Assembly (NCBI GenBank): GCA_963847735.1
Contig: CAWKAV010000007.1
Coordinates: 18,838-82,837 of the forward strand
DNA from: CAWKAV01 sp963847735
GTDB taxonomy: Bacteria; Desulfobacterota; Desulfuromonadia; Desulfuromonadales; BM103
Reading direction: 5' to 3'
DNA length: 64,000 nucleotides
Program-made: the position numbers and the translations under genes
Notes under the pieces: generated by a model
Databases searched by the model: none
Told to the model about the DNA's origin: nothing
What the model saw: the letters and a program-made list of their open reading frames with translations, nothing else
Shown here: positions 9,703 through 18,756 of the stretch, one piece after another
Numbering within the stretch: the stretch's first letter is position 1
Layout of the letters: every line of letters starts with the position of its first letter

Positions 9703-10890
9703 TGAATTTGTCCTGTTTTACCAGAGCTGCGAGCGTCCTGTTCGCTTTGTTGTTGATGCTTGTCACGACGCATGACCCTGCTGAAGCGGCCATTGACTGT
9801 TTCTCCTGCCATGAACGCAGCGCATTTCAGAAGCGCGTCAAGCATGAGCCTTCTGCTTCCGGAGATTGTTTCTCCTGCCATAACCCGCACGTGGCGCGTT
9901 TTGACGGACTGCTGCAGAAGCAGACCGGGGATCTCTGTATCTCGTGCCACGACGATTTTGCCGGCATGCTGGACCAGGGCGTGGTGCACAGGCCGGTGCT
10001 CAAAGGCGAGTGCACCGGTTGCCACGACCCTCACTCCTCAGATCAGGCGGCACTGCTTATCGATCGACCAGCGGCAACCTGCTTCACCTGCCATACCGAG
10101 TTGCCCAAGCAATTCAAAAACACCCATGCCCCTTACGCCAAGGGACAATGCTCCTCTTGTCACGTGCCCCATCAATCGCGCCATGCAAATCTTCTGGTCA
10201 AGGAGGCCGATACGTTGTGCCTTGACTGTCACTCCCGTGGAACCGTGCAGCAAAAGCATGCCAATTTCCCGGAGCAGGTTGACAATTGCGGTTCCTGTCA
10301 CAACCCGCATGGCAGCGACCGCCGTGCGCTGGTGCGGAACGTTCTGCATGCACCGTTTGCCGATGGTTGCGCTGACTGCCATGCCGGCAAGGGGGTGCCG
10401 ATCACAATCGATACCTGCCTCGAATGTCATCCGGAAGTCACCGAACAGATGTCGTCCTCGCATAACCATCTGGTGCGATATGGGGAAAACGGCGTGTATG
10501 GCCTGTCATACTCCCCATGCCGGAGATGATCAGAGGCTGCTCAAGGGCAAGGAGCGTCATGTCTGTGGGACTTGCCACGAAGCCACTTTCAAACGTCATG
10601 AGACGGCAAAATACAGTCATCAGATGACAGACGCCTGTAACAACTGCCATGCACCGCACGGTTCGAATCACCCCGCCATGACCAAGGCTCCGATGAACGA
10701 GGTCTGCAGTGAATGCCATGCGAAACACAGCGAGTTTACTCATCCGATCGGCGAAAATGTCTTCGACCCGCGAACCGGGCAGATGATGACCTGCGCGAGC
10801 TGCCATGCCAGCAAAGGCACCGACCACGATTATCATACCCGTTTCGATCGCAAAAAGGCGCTGTGTATCCAGTGTCATGCGGAATACTAG
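9702..10890 (+). CDS. 16-heme secreted c-type cytochrome (frameshifted)
   Basis: About 395 residues after repair of one +1 shift. The ATG at 9702 starts right at the end of the 26-heme gene, with GGGAGG upstream inside that gene. A signal peptide ends 'DPAEAAID'. Sixteen CxxCH motifs follow in the same paired repeat as the lipoprotein before it (ten before and six after the break). The break is in adjoining homopolymers GGGG/AAAA at 10482-10489: one frame reads 'HNHLVRYG', the other resumes 'KTACMACHTPHAG'. The tight coupling and shared repeat suggest it is the soluble partner of the 26-heme lipoprotein, carrying electrons to or from it. Confidence 0.87.
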
Positions 10891-10956
10891 ATGTCATTCA
10901 GAATGTCTGAGAGGGCTCGAAAGATGAAAACAATTCGAATTAATGAGGATGACGGG

Positions 10957-11847
10957 ATGAAACAAAGCGGTTCATGGTCTTTTCCGATACGGTTGTTGCT
11001 TGCTCTTGGCTTGACAATGCTGCCCGCTATGGCTTCAGCAGATTCTCCGTGGCATTGGGAATTGAGCCTGAAGATCGATCAGACAGGCGACAGCTTGTAC
11101 ATGCCGTCCGCCGTCGCGTTTGATAAACAGAGCGAACGCTACTACGTGGTTGATACCGGCCGCAGCCGTCTGGTCTCATACGACCGCCAGGGCAAGTTTA
11201 TCCGGGCCTTTACGGCCAATAATCAGCTGAAGTCCCCGTTTGACATGGTGCGCCTTGAGAATGGCCAGTTGTGGGTCGTGGAAAAGGGGCGCAACAGTCT
11301 CACCTTGATTGATGTTGCGGCAAAAAAGATCGAGCCTCACACGCTGAAAGATGGGGATCGCCTGGTTTTCCCGGACCGGATAGCCGTTGGCCAGGGCAAG
11401 CTGTATGTCCTTGACCGGGCCAGCGGACAGGTGTTGCGTCTTGCGCCTGACCTGTCGATTGAGCAGCGTTACGGCTGCGATGATTGTTCGGACGGGCTTG
11501 CCGATTTCGTCCTGGCGGGAGATTCCCTGTTGGCACTGGAGCCGCGCGACAAAAAAATCCTCCGTTTTCGTCAGGATGGTACGATTTCTGAGGAGATCAC
11601 GCTTGATGAACATGCCGGATTCCCGGTCTCTCTGGCCGTCGGCCCTTCCGGATTCCTGTACGTCCTCGACCGCCACCAAAACAGTGTCCTGGTTTATGAT
11701 GAGACGGGACAGTTCCGCTACAGCTTTCTCAGTTCGGGCCAGTCTGTCGGCAATGTCTATTTTGCCAGACAGGTGCGTTTTGACCCCTGGGACCGACTCT
11801 GCGTGGTTGATGAAGGTAATGGCCGGGTCGAAATTTTCAATCGATAG
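10957..11847 (+). CDS. Secreted NHL-type beta-propeller protein
   Basis: 296 residues from the ATG at 10957, preceded by GAGGATGACGGG; in-frame ATGs at 10891 and 10924 would only lengthen the leader. A signal peptide ends 'AMASADSP'. Six NHL-like blades follow, for example 'MPSAVAFDKQSERYYVVD', 'SPFDMVRLENGQLWVVEK', 'VSLAVGPSGFLYVLDR' and 'ARQVRFDPWDRLCVVDEG'. A CDDC pair sits near the middle, but there is no heme motif. NHL propellers are non-catalytic scaffolds. This one stands between the 16-heme and 7-heme cytochromes, hinting at a structural or anchoring role in the cytochrome assembly. Confidence 0.78.
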   Translation: MKQSGSWSFPIRLLLALGLTMLPAMASADSPWHWELSLKIDQTGDSLYMPSAVAFDKQSERYYVVDTGRSRLVSYDRQGKFIRAFTANNQLKSPFDMVRLENGQLWVVEKGRNSLTLIDVAAKKIEPHTLKDGDRLVFPDRIAVGQGKLYVLDRASGQVLRLAPDLSIEQRYGCDDCSDGLADFVLAGDSLLALEPRDKKILRFRQDGTISEEITLDEHAGFPVSLAVGPSGFLYVLDRHQNSVLVYDETGQFRYSFLSSGQSVGNVYFARQVRFDPWDRLCVVDEGNGRVEIFNR

Positions 11848-11856
11848 GAGATCTGT

Positions 11857-12967
11857 ATGATGCTGATCAGGGGGTGGGTTACAATTGCTGTCTTGGCTTT
11901 CAGCCTGGTGCTGCCCTCCCTCTGTTTGGCGGATATTGTCGGGATGTGCTCGATTTGCCATACCATGCACAATAGCAAGATGGGGGTTCCCGTAGCTTAC
12001 ACAGTGAATCCTGATGGCGGAATAGAGCACCAGCGATGTGCCCTTAGACAATCTATTGAAAACCGACTGCATCGGTTGCCACAGCAGCGCTGGAGCTGAA
12101 ACGATCGTCAACATGGTCGATGTAACCGTGCCGATCGTACTGAACTTCATCGAGCCTACTTACCCGCCTGACGGGTCCACCATGTCTTCCCTGGCAGGCG
12201 GCAATTTCCACTGGATGATTGCTGGTGGCGATGCTTTCGGCCATAATGTCAACGGCATCTCAGGCCAGGACCTGCGCCACCCTGTCGGCCTGGCTCCGGG
12301 GGGAACCCCACGTGCCGCCGAATGTGCCAATTGCCACGGCACCCTGGCGACGGCGGCGAGCGGCTGTGAAGGCTGTCATGTCCCCTTCCATCACTCCAAC
12401 ACAACCGCGGGCAACACCGTCACAGGCCAGGATCAAGGGTGGTATCGTTTCCTCGGTTCGGTCATGCAACGCGATGATCAAGTGGGCCCGCCGCCTGAAG
12501 GTGTCGTCGGTATCGAGGCCCCGGATTGGGAGCAGAACCCTCTGTCCAGCCAGCACAATGTTTACCAGGGGAAACCCGGGCCCTATGCCAGTTATCTCGA
12601 GAGTGGCGCGATCGATCAGAAGTGTGTCGGATGCCACAGTGATTTCCATAATGAAACGGTTGCCAACTCGACCTGGATCCGCCATCCGGTCGACGTTGCT
12701 ATCCCTGACGCCGGCGAATTTACCGGGTTCGACGTTTACAACCCCATGGTTCCTGTTGCCCGGCAGAACGTCAGCCTTTCGGATGTCAACTTTTCGTCTA
12801 TCAATCGGGGATCTGATGTGGTGTCCTGCATCTCCTGCCATCGCCCTCACGGCTCTCCCTATCCGGCCATGTTGCGATGGGGGTATCGTGACTGGCCGGG
12901 CACGGATTCGCATACCCTTCAGCCGGCATTCAACGGCTGCGCTGTTTGTCACACGAGTAAGGACTGA
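11857..12967 (+). CDS. Seven-heme extracellular-type cytochrome (frameshifted)
   Basis: About 369 residues after repair. GGAGATCTGT precedes ATG 11857. The signal peptide ends 'SLCLADI', and the mature protein starts 'VGMCSICHTMHNSK', a start typical of OmcS/OmcE-type nanowire cytochromes (family resemblance). Seven CxxCH motifs: CSICH, CIGCH, CANCH, CEGCH, CVGCH, CISCH, CAVCH. The C-terminal module ('WIRHPVDVAIP', 'PVARQ', 'CISCHRPHGSPY', 'MLRWGYRDW', 'CAVCHTSKD') matches the end of the cytochrome at 1-609. The frame shifts by +1 in a CCC run at 12041-12043; without one C the reading 'QRCALDNLLKTDCIGCH' is continuous. Confidence 0.85.
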
Positions 12968-12972
12968 CAGAG

Positions 12973-14421
12973 ATGCCCTTCGGTCGATATACCATACTCC
13001 CAGACTTTGCCGCTTGTCTGGTCGTGCTCCTGCTTGCTGTCATCCTGAGCGGTTGCCAGGCCCGTGAGAGAAGCGTCCTGCGAACGCTGCCAACGCCGGC
13101 CATGTCATCGCACAATACGGCCAGACTCAATGTTTTCCTGACTCTCGAGGAAAAACAGGGCCCGGCCATCCAGTTGGAGATTGCCGATCTTGAAGTTCTT
13201 ATCGATGACCTTTGGCTGCCACTCTCCTCAGGGCCGTTGACCCTTGATTCAACGGAGATTGGCAACGGGCAGCTGTTTCTCGGCGGCGTCGCTGTCCCGC
13301 CTGGTCAATACAGAGGCTTGCGTCTGACAGTAACACGGGGCATGGTCAGGACCGCTGACGGGCAGAATCCGGTCACCTTGGCGAAACCGCAACCGGTTCA
13401 GATGACAACGGTCAATGGACTGGACCTCCAGCTTGGCGACAGCAAAACCCTGCTTTTCACCTGGGATGTCGAGAATTCGCTTAAGCCGGACAACACCCTG
13501 GCCCCGCAATTTTTCGTGTCCGGCGCGCTGCGGAATTTACCGGTCAACCTGGTCTTTGCGGCCTGTCCGGATATCAACACGGTGTTTGTCGTGCGTGCGG
13601 ACAAAAACTGGGTCGTGGATTCCTTTGGCCTGACCGGGCGGCCGACATACCTGGGCATTGAGCCGTCTGCCAGACCGGCGCGTTTCTACGTCCTGACAAC
13701 CGATGAAAAAATGGTCAAAGTGATTGACAGCTCGTCCTTTCGAGTCATCGATTCCTACCCGACACTCAACGACGAAGCAACATACATGACCATTAGTCCT
13801 GATGGTCAATGGGCTTACCTGGTCCATGAGCAGAGCGGCTACCTGAGCCGGATGAACCTGCGAACCGGCCAAATTGACCCGCGCGTCAAACTGGGCAATC
13901 AACCAAATTACGCAATTTATCTCGAACAACAGCGGCTTTTGGCGGTTTCCCTCGGACTCACCCAGACGGTTTTGCTTCTCGACCCGGGGAGCTTGAGGGT
14001 CGTTAGAACGATTACCACGGGGAGCAGCCCTGAAGGCCTGCTCGTTTCGGATAATGTCCTGTACGTTGCCGAAAGCGGTGATGGCAGCGTTTCGACCAAT
14101 GACCTGGCGAACAGGGCCGCTCAGGGCCGACTGATGGTTGGGTTCGGCCCGCGCCGACTGGCGGAGGCCGATGGCCAGATTTTTGTCAGTAATTATAAGG
14201 ATGGCAGCCTGTCAGTTCTTCTCCCCGGTCAGTTAGGCGCTTTACAGGAGATTTACGGTCTTGGCGAACCGTTCGAAATGGTTTTTGATGATTTTTATCG
14301 GCGGCTTTATGTGGGAGATCAAAGGAACGCCGGTCTCGCGGTCATCGATACAAATTCCAACCAACTGCTCAGGCAAATCTCCCTGGGGGCACAGCCCCTC
14401 GGATTGGCAGTCATAAAATGA
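12973..14421 (+). CDS. Lipoprotein: DUF4382-like domain plus YVTN beta-propeller
   Basis: 482 residues starting five bases after the 7-heme gene. The lipoprotein signal ends 'VILSGC' (Cys 28). Residues about 50-190 resemble DUF4382 ('LEIADLEVLIDDLWLPLSSG', 'VPPGQYRGLRLTV'). From about 195 a propeller of YVTN type follows ('ATYMTISPDGQWAYLVHE', 'GSSPEGLLVSDNVLYVAE', 'PFEMVFDDFYRRLYVGD', 'GAQPLGLAVIK'). It is probably held at the outer membrane and exposed on one face. With the NHL proteins at 10957 and 15671 it forms an alternating cytochrome/propeller series, so a scaffold role is the best guess; there is no enzymatic motif. Confidence 0.72.
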   Translation: MPFGRYTILPDFAACLVVLLLAVILSGCQARERSVLRTLPTPAMSSHNTARLNVFLTLEEKQGPAIQLEIADLEVLIDDLWLPLSSGPLTLDSTEIGNGQLFLGGVAVPPGQYRGLRLTVTRGMVRTADGQNPVTLAKPQPVQMTTVNGLDLQLGDSKTLLFTWDVENSLKPDNTLAPQFFVSGALRNLPVNLVFAACPDINTVFVVRADKNWVVDSFGLTGRPTYLGIEPSARPARFYVLTTDEKMVKVIDSSSFRVIDSYPTLNDEATYMTISPDGQWAYLVHEQSGYLSRMNLRTGQIDPRVKLGNQPNYAIYLEQQRLLAVSLGLTQTVLLLDPGSLRVVRTITTGSSPEGLLVSDNVLYVAESGDGSVSTNDLANRAAQGRLMVGFGPRRLAEADGQIFVSNYKDGSLSVLLPGQLGALQEIYGLGEPFEMVFDDFYRRLYVGDQRNAGLAVIDTNSNQLLRQISLGAQPLGLAVIK

Positions 14422-14439
14422 TCAAGATCTTCGAGATCA

Positions 14440-15615
14440 TTGCACTGTTGTCTTAGGTTCGGCAAGCTAAGGATAAAAACCCTTATTGTGCTGCTTTGCG
14501 GTGTGCTCAGCGTCGTGATGATTGTTCCGTCGCAGCAGGCCCTGGCCGCCACGATGGAAATTCTGACGCCCCAACCGGGAGCTACGATTATTGCCAGGAA
14601 TGCAGAAACCCATCTTGTTCTGCGCCAGGCGTTGGCAGGCAAATCCAACATCGTTCGCGTCAGAAAATCCGGTTCGATCATCAAACCGATTGTCCTGAGC
14701 GAGGGCGACGGGTACGAGTATGTACACTTCGTGTTGCCGCTCGATAAGGGGAACAACCGTTTCAGCATTGAACCGAACGGTCCGCAGATCGAACTCAATT
14801 ACAAGCCTGTGCAGACCAGCGTTGGCTTGAAGAATGCCCTCAACCAAAGCGTCAGCCTGTTCCACCAGGATGGTTCTTTACCCGTAAACTGCCAGGATTG
14901 CCATGCACTGATTGAGACCGGGCCCCCCTCTCGCGTGGGTTTGACGAAAGCGACCTCTTGTGCCGGTTGCCATCGAAATGTAGCCGAAAAGGGGGCCTGG
15001 CGGCACAGCACAACGGTCAACCAGCAATGCCTTGCCTGCCATCAGCAGTCTGTCGACCCATTGAAAATCGGGTTTCCGACAGAGAAGGTCCAGGAATTTT
15101 GCTTTGGCTGCCACACAGGGAAAAAAGTCTGGTTATCCCGCAAGTTCATCCACGGCCCCATAACGATTGGGGGGTGCACCCTTTGTCATAATCCTCATGG
15201 TGAGAACAACCGCTATCAGCTCTTCGAAGAGGGCTCCCTGGCCCTTTGCCTTGCCTGTCATGGTGATAAAGAGGGGCTCGTAACTGAGAAAACCGTGGAT
15301 CGCATGCCCTATGTTCACGGGATCGTCTCCGGAGGGGGATGCGTCATCTGTCATGACCCCCATGCCACTGACCAGCAATTCATGCTGAAAAAGCCGATCA
15401 ACGAACTCTGTAGTGGATGTCATCCCGGGGTTGTTTCGAAGACGGTGGGCCATCCGCTGCCCAATCATCCGGTCGCAGCACCGCGGGAACGGCTGCGCCC
15501 GGGACGGCAACTGACGTGCGCGAGCTGTCACGACCCCCATGGATCGATTAATCCACTCATGTTGATCCAGTCGCCCTTGGGTGGCCGTCTTTGCCGTGAA
15601 TGCCATGAAAGGTAG
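14440..15615 (+). CDS. Decaheme cytochrome with N-terminal Ig-like domain
   Basis: 391 residues if translation starts at the TTG at 14440, the only start in frame that gives a basic n-region before the hydrophobic 'TLIVLLCGVLSVVMIV' signal; no good ribosome site is seen, so the start is uncertain. The signal ends 'QQALAAT'. Residues about 38-135 look like an all-beta Ig-like domain ('MEILTPQPGATIIARNAET'). Ten CxxCH motifs follow (CQDCH to CRECH), in paired-repeat style with 'NPHGEN', 'DPHATD' and 'DPHGSI' spacers. It is secreted, with no lipobox. The beta domain may dock on a neighbouring propeller. Confidence 0.85.
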   Translation: MHCCLRFGKLRIKTLIVLLCGVLSVVMIVPSQQALAATMEILTPQPGATIIARNAETHLVLRQALAGKSNIVRVRKSGSIIKPIVLSEGDGYEYVHFVLPLDKGNNRFSIEPNGPQIELNYKPVQTSVGLKNALNQSVSLFHQDGSLPVNCQDCHALIETGPPSRVGLTKATSCAGCHRNVAEKGAWRHSTTVNQQCLACHQQSVDPLKIGFPTEKVQEFCFGCHTGKKVWLSRKFIHGPITIGGCTLCHNPHGENNRYQLFEEGSLALCLACHGDKEGLVTEKTVDRMPYVHGIVSGGGCVICHDPHATDQQFMLKKPINELCSGCHPGVVSKTVGHPLPNHPVAAPRERLRPGRQLTCASCHDPHGSINPLMLIQSPLGGRLCRECHER

Positions 15616-15670
15616 AGCCTTGTTCGCATCGCTGAGCCATGGCGGAACTCGTGCTGCCCGGAGCACCGGC

Positions 15671-17245
15671 ATGGCAGATCTCACCCGAAAAAGGGAGCCA
15701 TCTGCCGGCAATGGGCGCTATGTGTTGATTGCGTTTGCACTAATAGCGATTGTTACGCTCGGCATGGGGTTGTCCCCTGCTCAAGTTCATGCGGCCGGTG
15801 CATTCGCTGCGCCGGCAGTCAATAATAGGGGTCAGATTGTTGTTGACGACGAGGCCAGACGTCTCGTCTACCCGAACGCTTTGGGTTACGATGCGGTTTA
15901 TGATGAGATTTACCTGATCAACGGCGGCAGCAATCGAGTGGTCGTCTACGGTCCCGACTTCTTCCCGCGAGCTTCCATCGGCGCCGGTCGGGGGATTATC
16001 TCCCCCACGGGAGTGACGGTTGCGCCCAACGGAGAGGTGTACGTTGCACAGGTTCGGACCAAGCTGAATCCCTACCCACGAATTACCATTTTAAATGCCG
16101 CATTTTTTATTGACCGGGAAATATTTTTCGATGAAATCCCCGAAGCAGACGGTTTCATACCCAAGAGGATTGCCCTTGGTCGTGATAGTCTGATTTACGT
16201 GTCCGGTGAAAATACGCGCGGTGTGATGGTTTTGGACTATGAGGGGATTTTTTTACGCTGGATGCAGCCGGCAGACCTGATTTACTCCCGGAACGTGCTT
16301 GCAGAGGGTGAGAACCCCTCGGGGGTGAAAGAAGAGCCGATCGTCTCTGTCGAGGATGCGCCAACCACCGAGGAAATTGAAACAGCCATCCTCATTGAGG
16401 AAGACCCTTATGCCAATATCCCCGAGGAGTTTCGTCCGAGGGAAAGTGTCCCAGGAGTGGGGATGGGGTCGACAAAAGTTGAGGCTCCGGTTTTGGTCAA
16501 CTTTGTGACCATCGACTCCACCGGAAAGATCTATCTGCTCAGCCACGAGACCGGCAAAGTCTACGTTTATGGCCCGGATGAAAACCTGCTGTTCTCTTTC
16601 GGCACCAAGGGGGGAAGCCCCGGGCAATTGAGCCAGCCAAGAGCCGTGGCCATCGATGAACAAAACGAGTTGATTTACGTTGCTGACTTCATGCGCCATT
16701 CCATCCTGATTTACGACATGGACGGCGAGTACCTCTTCGAGGTTGGCGGACGGGGAACCGAGCCTGGATATTTCAATTTCCCGAATGCGATGCTGATGAA
16801 CAAACATCAACAGTACGTTGTCGCTGACTTGTTCAACGCTCGCGTTCAGATCCTTGAACTGGGCTACAAGGAGTGGCTCAACAGGTTTGAAATTGCAGAG
16901 GAGGGCGACACGCTTCAGGCTGATGTAGAAGACGGAGCGTTGGAAGCGCCTAAAGAAACAGAAATCTTTTTGCCCGCGTCAGAATATCCTGAGCAACAGC
17001 CGCATAAAGATGTTGCAGTCCCCGAGGCCCAGGACGGCGGCCTCGGCATCACCCTCCCGGGAAATGATCCTGGGGCTGCAGCTGAGGGAGCGCAGAAGCA
17101 GGAGCTTCCCCCTGGCCTGCCGTCCCCTGATGGAGAGCTGGAATCGACCGGGCAGCGGCCAGCCCCAACGCAGCCGGAAGACGTTATCGAGGTGATTCTT
17201 CCGGAAGAGGAAATCCCGACGTTCCAGGGTTCCGGGGGCCAATAG
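15671..17245 (+). CDS. Secreted NHL beta-propeller with acidic, proline-rich tail
   Basis: 524 residues from the ATG at 15671 (GGAGC six bases upstream); ATGs further upstream overlap the decaheme gene and lack a ribosome site. A signal peptide or membrane anchor ends 'QVHAAGAF'. NHL blades include 'ALGYDAVYDEIYLINGG', 'PRAVAIDEQNELIYVADF' and 'FPNAMLMNKHQQYVVADL'. An acidic insertion of about 65 residues sits between blades (around 215-280), and the last 115 residues are low-complexity, rich in Glu, Pro and Gly. Those segments are probably disordered and could bind cations or tether the protein. It lies between the 10-heme and 8-heme cytochromes. Confidence 0.75.
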   Translation: MADLTRKREPSAGNGRYVLIAFALIAIVTLGMGLSPAQVHAAGAFAAPAVNNRGQIVVDDEARRLVYPNALGYDAVYDEIYLINGGSNRVVVYGPDFFPRASIGAGRGIISPTGVTVAPNGEVYVAQVRTKLNPYPRITILNAAFFIDREIFFDEIPEADGFIPKRIALGRDSLIYVSGENTRGVMVLDYEGIFLRWMQPADLIYSRNVLAEGENPSGVKEEPIVSVEDAPTTEEIETAILIEEDPYANIPEEFRPRESVPGVGMGSTKVEAPVLVNFVTIDSTGKIYLLSHETGKVYVYGPDENLLFSFGTKGGSPGQLSQPRAVAIDEQNELIYVADFMRHSILIYDMDGEYLFEVGGRGTEPGYFNFPNAMLMNKHQQYVVADLFNARVQILELGYKEWLNRFEIAEEGDTLQADVEDGALEAPKETEIFLPASEYPEQQPHKDVAVPEAQDGGLGITLPGNDPGAAAEGAQKQELPPGLPSPDGELESTGQRPAPTQPEDVIEVILPEEEIPTFQGSGGQ

Positions 17246-17348
17246 CCCTCAGTTGGCAAGGCCTGATGGTGTAAGATATGAATGCATGGAACGCTTTGTC
17301 GAATTGTCGGAAGACTCGTAGCTGGCCTAGGAAAAGAGAGGTGGGTAA

Positions 17349-18650
17349 ATGATAATCCCTTCTGCTGAACAAAAGGGCCTGAGGCTAAAGACACCCTTTG
17401 CCTTGATCGCATTTGTTTTGATCGCTCTCCCCGTGGTGGCAGGTCCGTACCGCGACTCTGCTCACGGCAATGACACTTTCGGTGTCAATCGTTCCGCCCT
17501 GGATGGCAGATATGCCGATTATGCTGTTGGCAACTGTGCTCACTGTCATGAGATGCATGCCAGTCTCGAGGGTGTGGACCCCGCCCCGGTCACCGGAGCC
17601 GTTCCGCACGCCCTGTTCGCCGACAGCTTTAATTCCGGGCGCACTGAAGGCCCGTATCTGGAGACAGACAACTTCTGTTTCTACTGCCATAGCGAAATCT
17701 CCGGTCAGCAGGTGATCAATCGCGATTACAGCGCGACGTTCGGTGGCGGCAACCTCGCTTCGGGGCCGCAATCGATCATGGCTTCCTTCAACCAGGCCTC
17801 TTACCACAATCTTTACGATATCTGGAATTATCTGAATACCGACCCCTCTTATGTGCTGTGGTTTAGCTCACGCGGCAACCCTTGCAGTGCCTGTCATGAT
17901 TCCCACCGGGCCAAGCGCAACTGGGACAGCGCACAGCCAGGTTTCCCACTGCTCAGTGCCATTTCCTTGCCAAATGGATCCGGCAACCTGTGGGGAGAGA
18001 CCGAACTTATGTCTTCCTATTCCGGTTACCAGGCGCCGTACGCCTTTGACCCGGCTCTTGAACCCGCCGGGGTGGGGGCCCAGGACGGTTCGAACACTCC
18101 CGATTATGTCACTTTTTGTTCCACATGCCACACTCCCGATGCCATTATCGCGAGTACAACGCTGATGAGGGATGTGAAGAAGATCAACTGGGGCGTCACA
18201 GGCCTTGGTCAGGACAAGCATGGAGAACTGAGCCGGGATGGTTCCGATCATTTCCGTGAACCCTATGCCACTGCAGCGACAGGCAACAGTAATTTTCTGC
18301 TGTCATGCATGGATTGCCACGAGGCGCACGGGTCGGCGAATATACTGCTGCTGAGACACCGGATCAACGGCGAAGACCAGGAACAGGTCGTTGTCTCAAC
18401 GGATGCCTTGAGCCAAAACTGCAAACGTTGTCATCAGGACGACCTGGCCGCCGCCGCCGGCACAGGGCAAGCCGATCGCTGGGAATTCGTTCATCATGGC
18501 GCGGCGGATGCACCTTATGCGCAAAGTATGTGTGCGAGCTGCCACGGTGCGGGAGGCGGGAACACCCCCATCGCCTGCGGCAACTGCCATGGCCACGGCA
18601 TGGATGACAGTTGGCTCGGCGCGAATGCCTCCGGCCGACGGACCTTCTGA
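17349..18650 (+). CDS. Octaheme secreted c-type cytochrome
   Basis: 433 residues. ATG 17349 is followed by a signal peptide ending 'ALPVVAGPY'. Eight CxxCH motifs: CAHCH, CFYCH, CSACH, CSTCH, CMDCH, CKRCH, CASCH, CGNCH. Unlike the paired-repeat proteins upstream, its motifs are widely and unevenly spaced with long conserved-looking loops ('HALFADSFNSGRTEGPYLE', 'DKHGELSRDGSDHFREPYA', 'CMDCHEAHGSANILLLRH'), as in globular Geobacter-type cytochromes. No lipobox. It is the last gene of the cytochrome locus and converges on resB. I do not assign it to a named Omc protein. Confidence 0.85.
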   Translation: MIIPSAEQKGLRLKTPFALIAFVLIALPVVAGPYRDSAHGNDTFGVNRSALDGRYADYAVGNCAHCHEMHASLEGVDPAPVTGAVPHALFADSFNSGRTEGPYLETDNFCFYCHSEISGQQVINRDYSATFGGGNLASGPQSIMASFNQASYHNLYDIWNYLNTDPSYVLWFSSRGNPCSACHDSHRAKRNWDSAQPGFPLLSAISLPNGSGNLWGETELMSSYSGYQAPYAFDPALEPAGVGAQDGSNTPDYVTFCSTCHTPDAIIASTTLMRDVKKINWGVTGLGQDKHGELSRDGSDHFREPYATAATGNSNFLLSCMDCHEAHGSANILLLRHRINGEDQEQVVVSTDALSQNCKRCHQDDLAAAAGTGQADRWEFVHHGAADAPYAQSMCASCHGAGGGNTPIACGNCHGHGMDDSWLGANASGRRTF

Positions 18651-18756
18651 CAGACTAAACCTGAAGGGTAATACGCATTTTAGTCGGGAACCTTTATGTT
18701 TCTTCTTCCTATGGTTGATCTCAAAGACCTTGGTTTACCGACAGGGCGCACGCCTT

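Noticed and set aside
10480..10492. Programmed ribosomal frameshift in the 16-heme gene
   Set aside because: The GGGGAAAA run could be slippery, but there is no downstream stimulator seen, and similar breaks occur in about twenty unrelated genes, so an insertion error is simpler.
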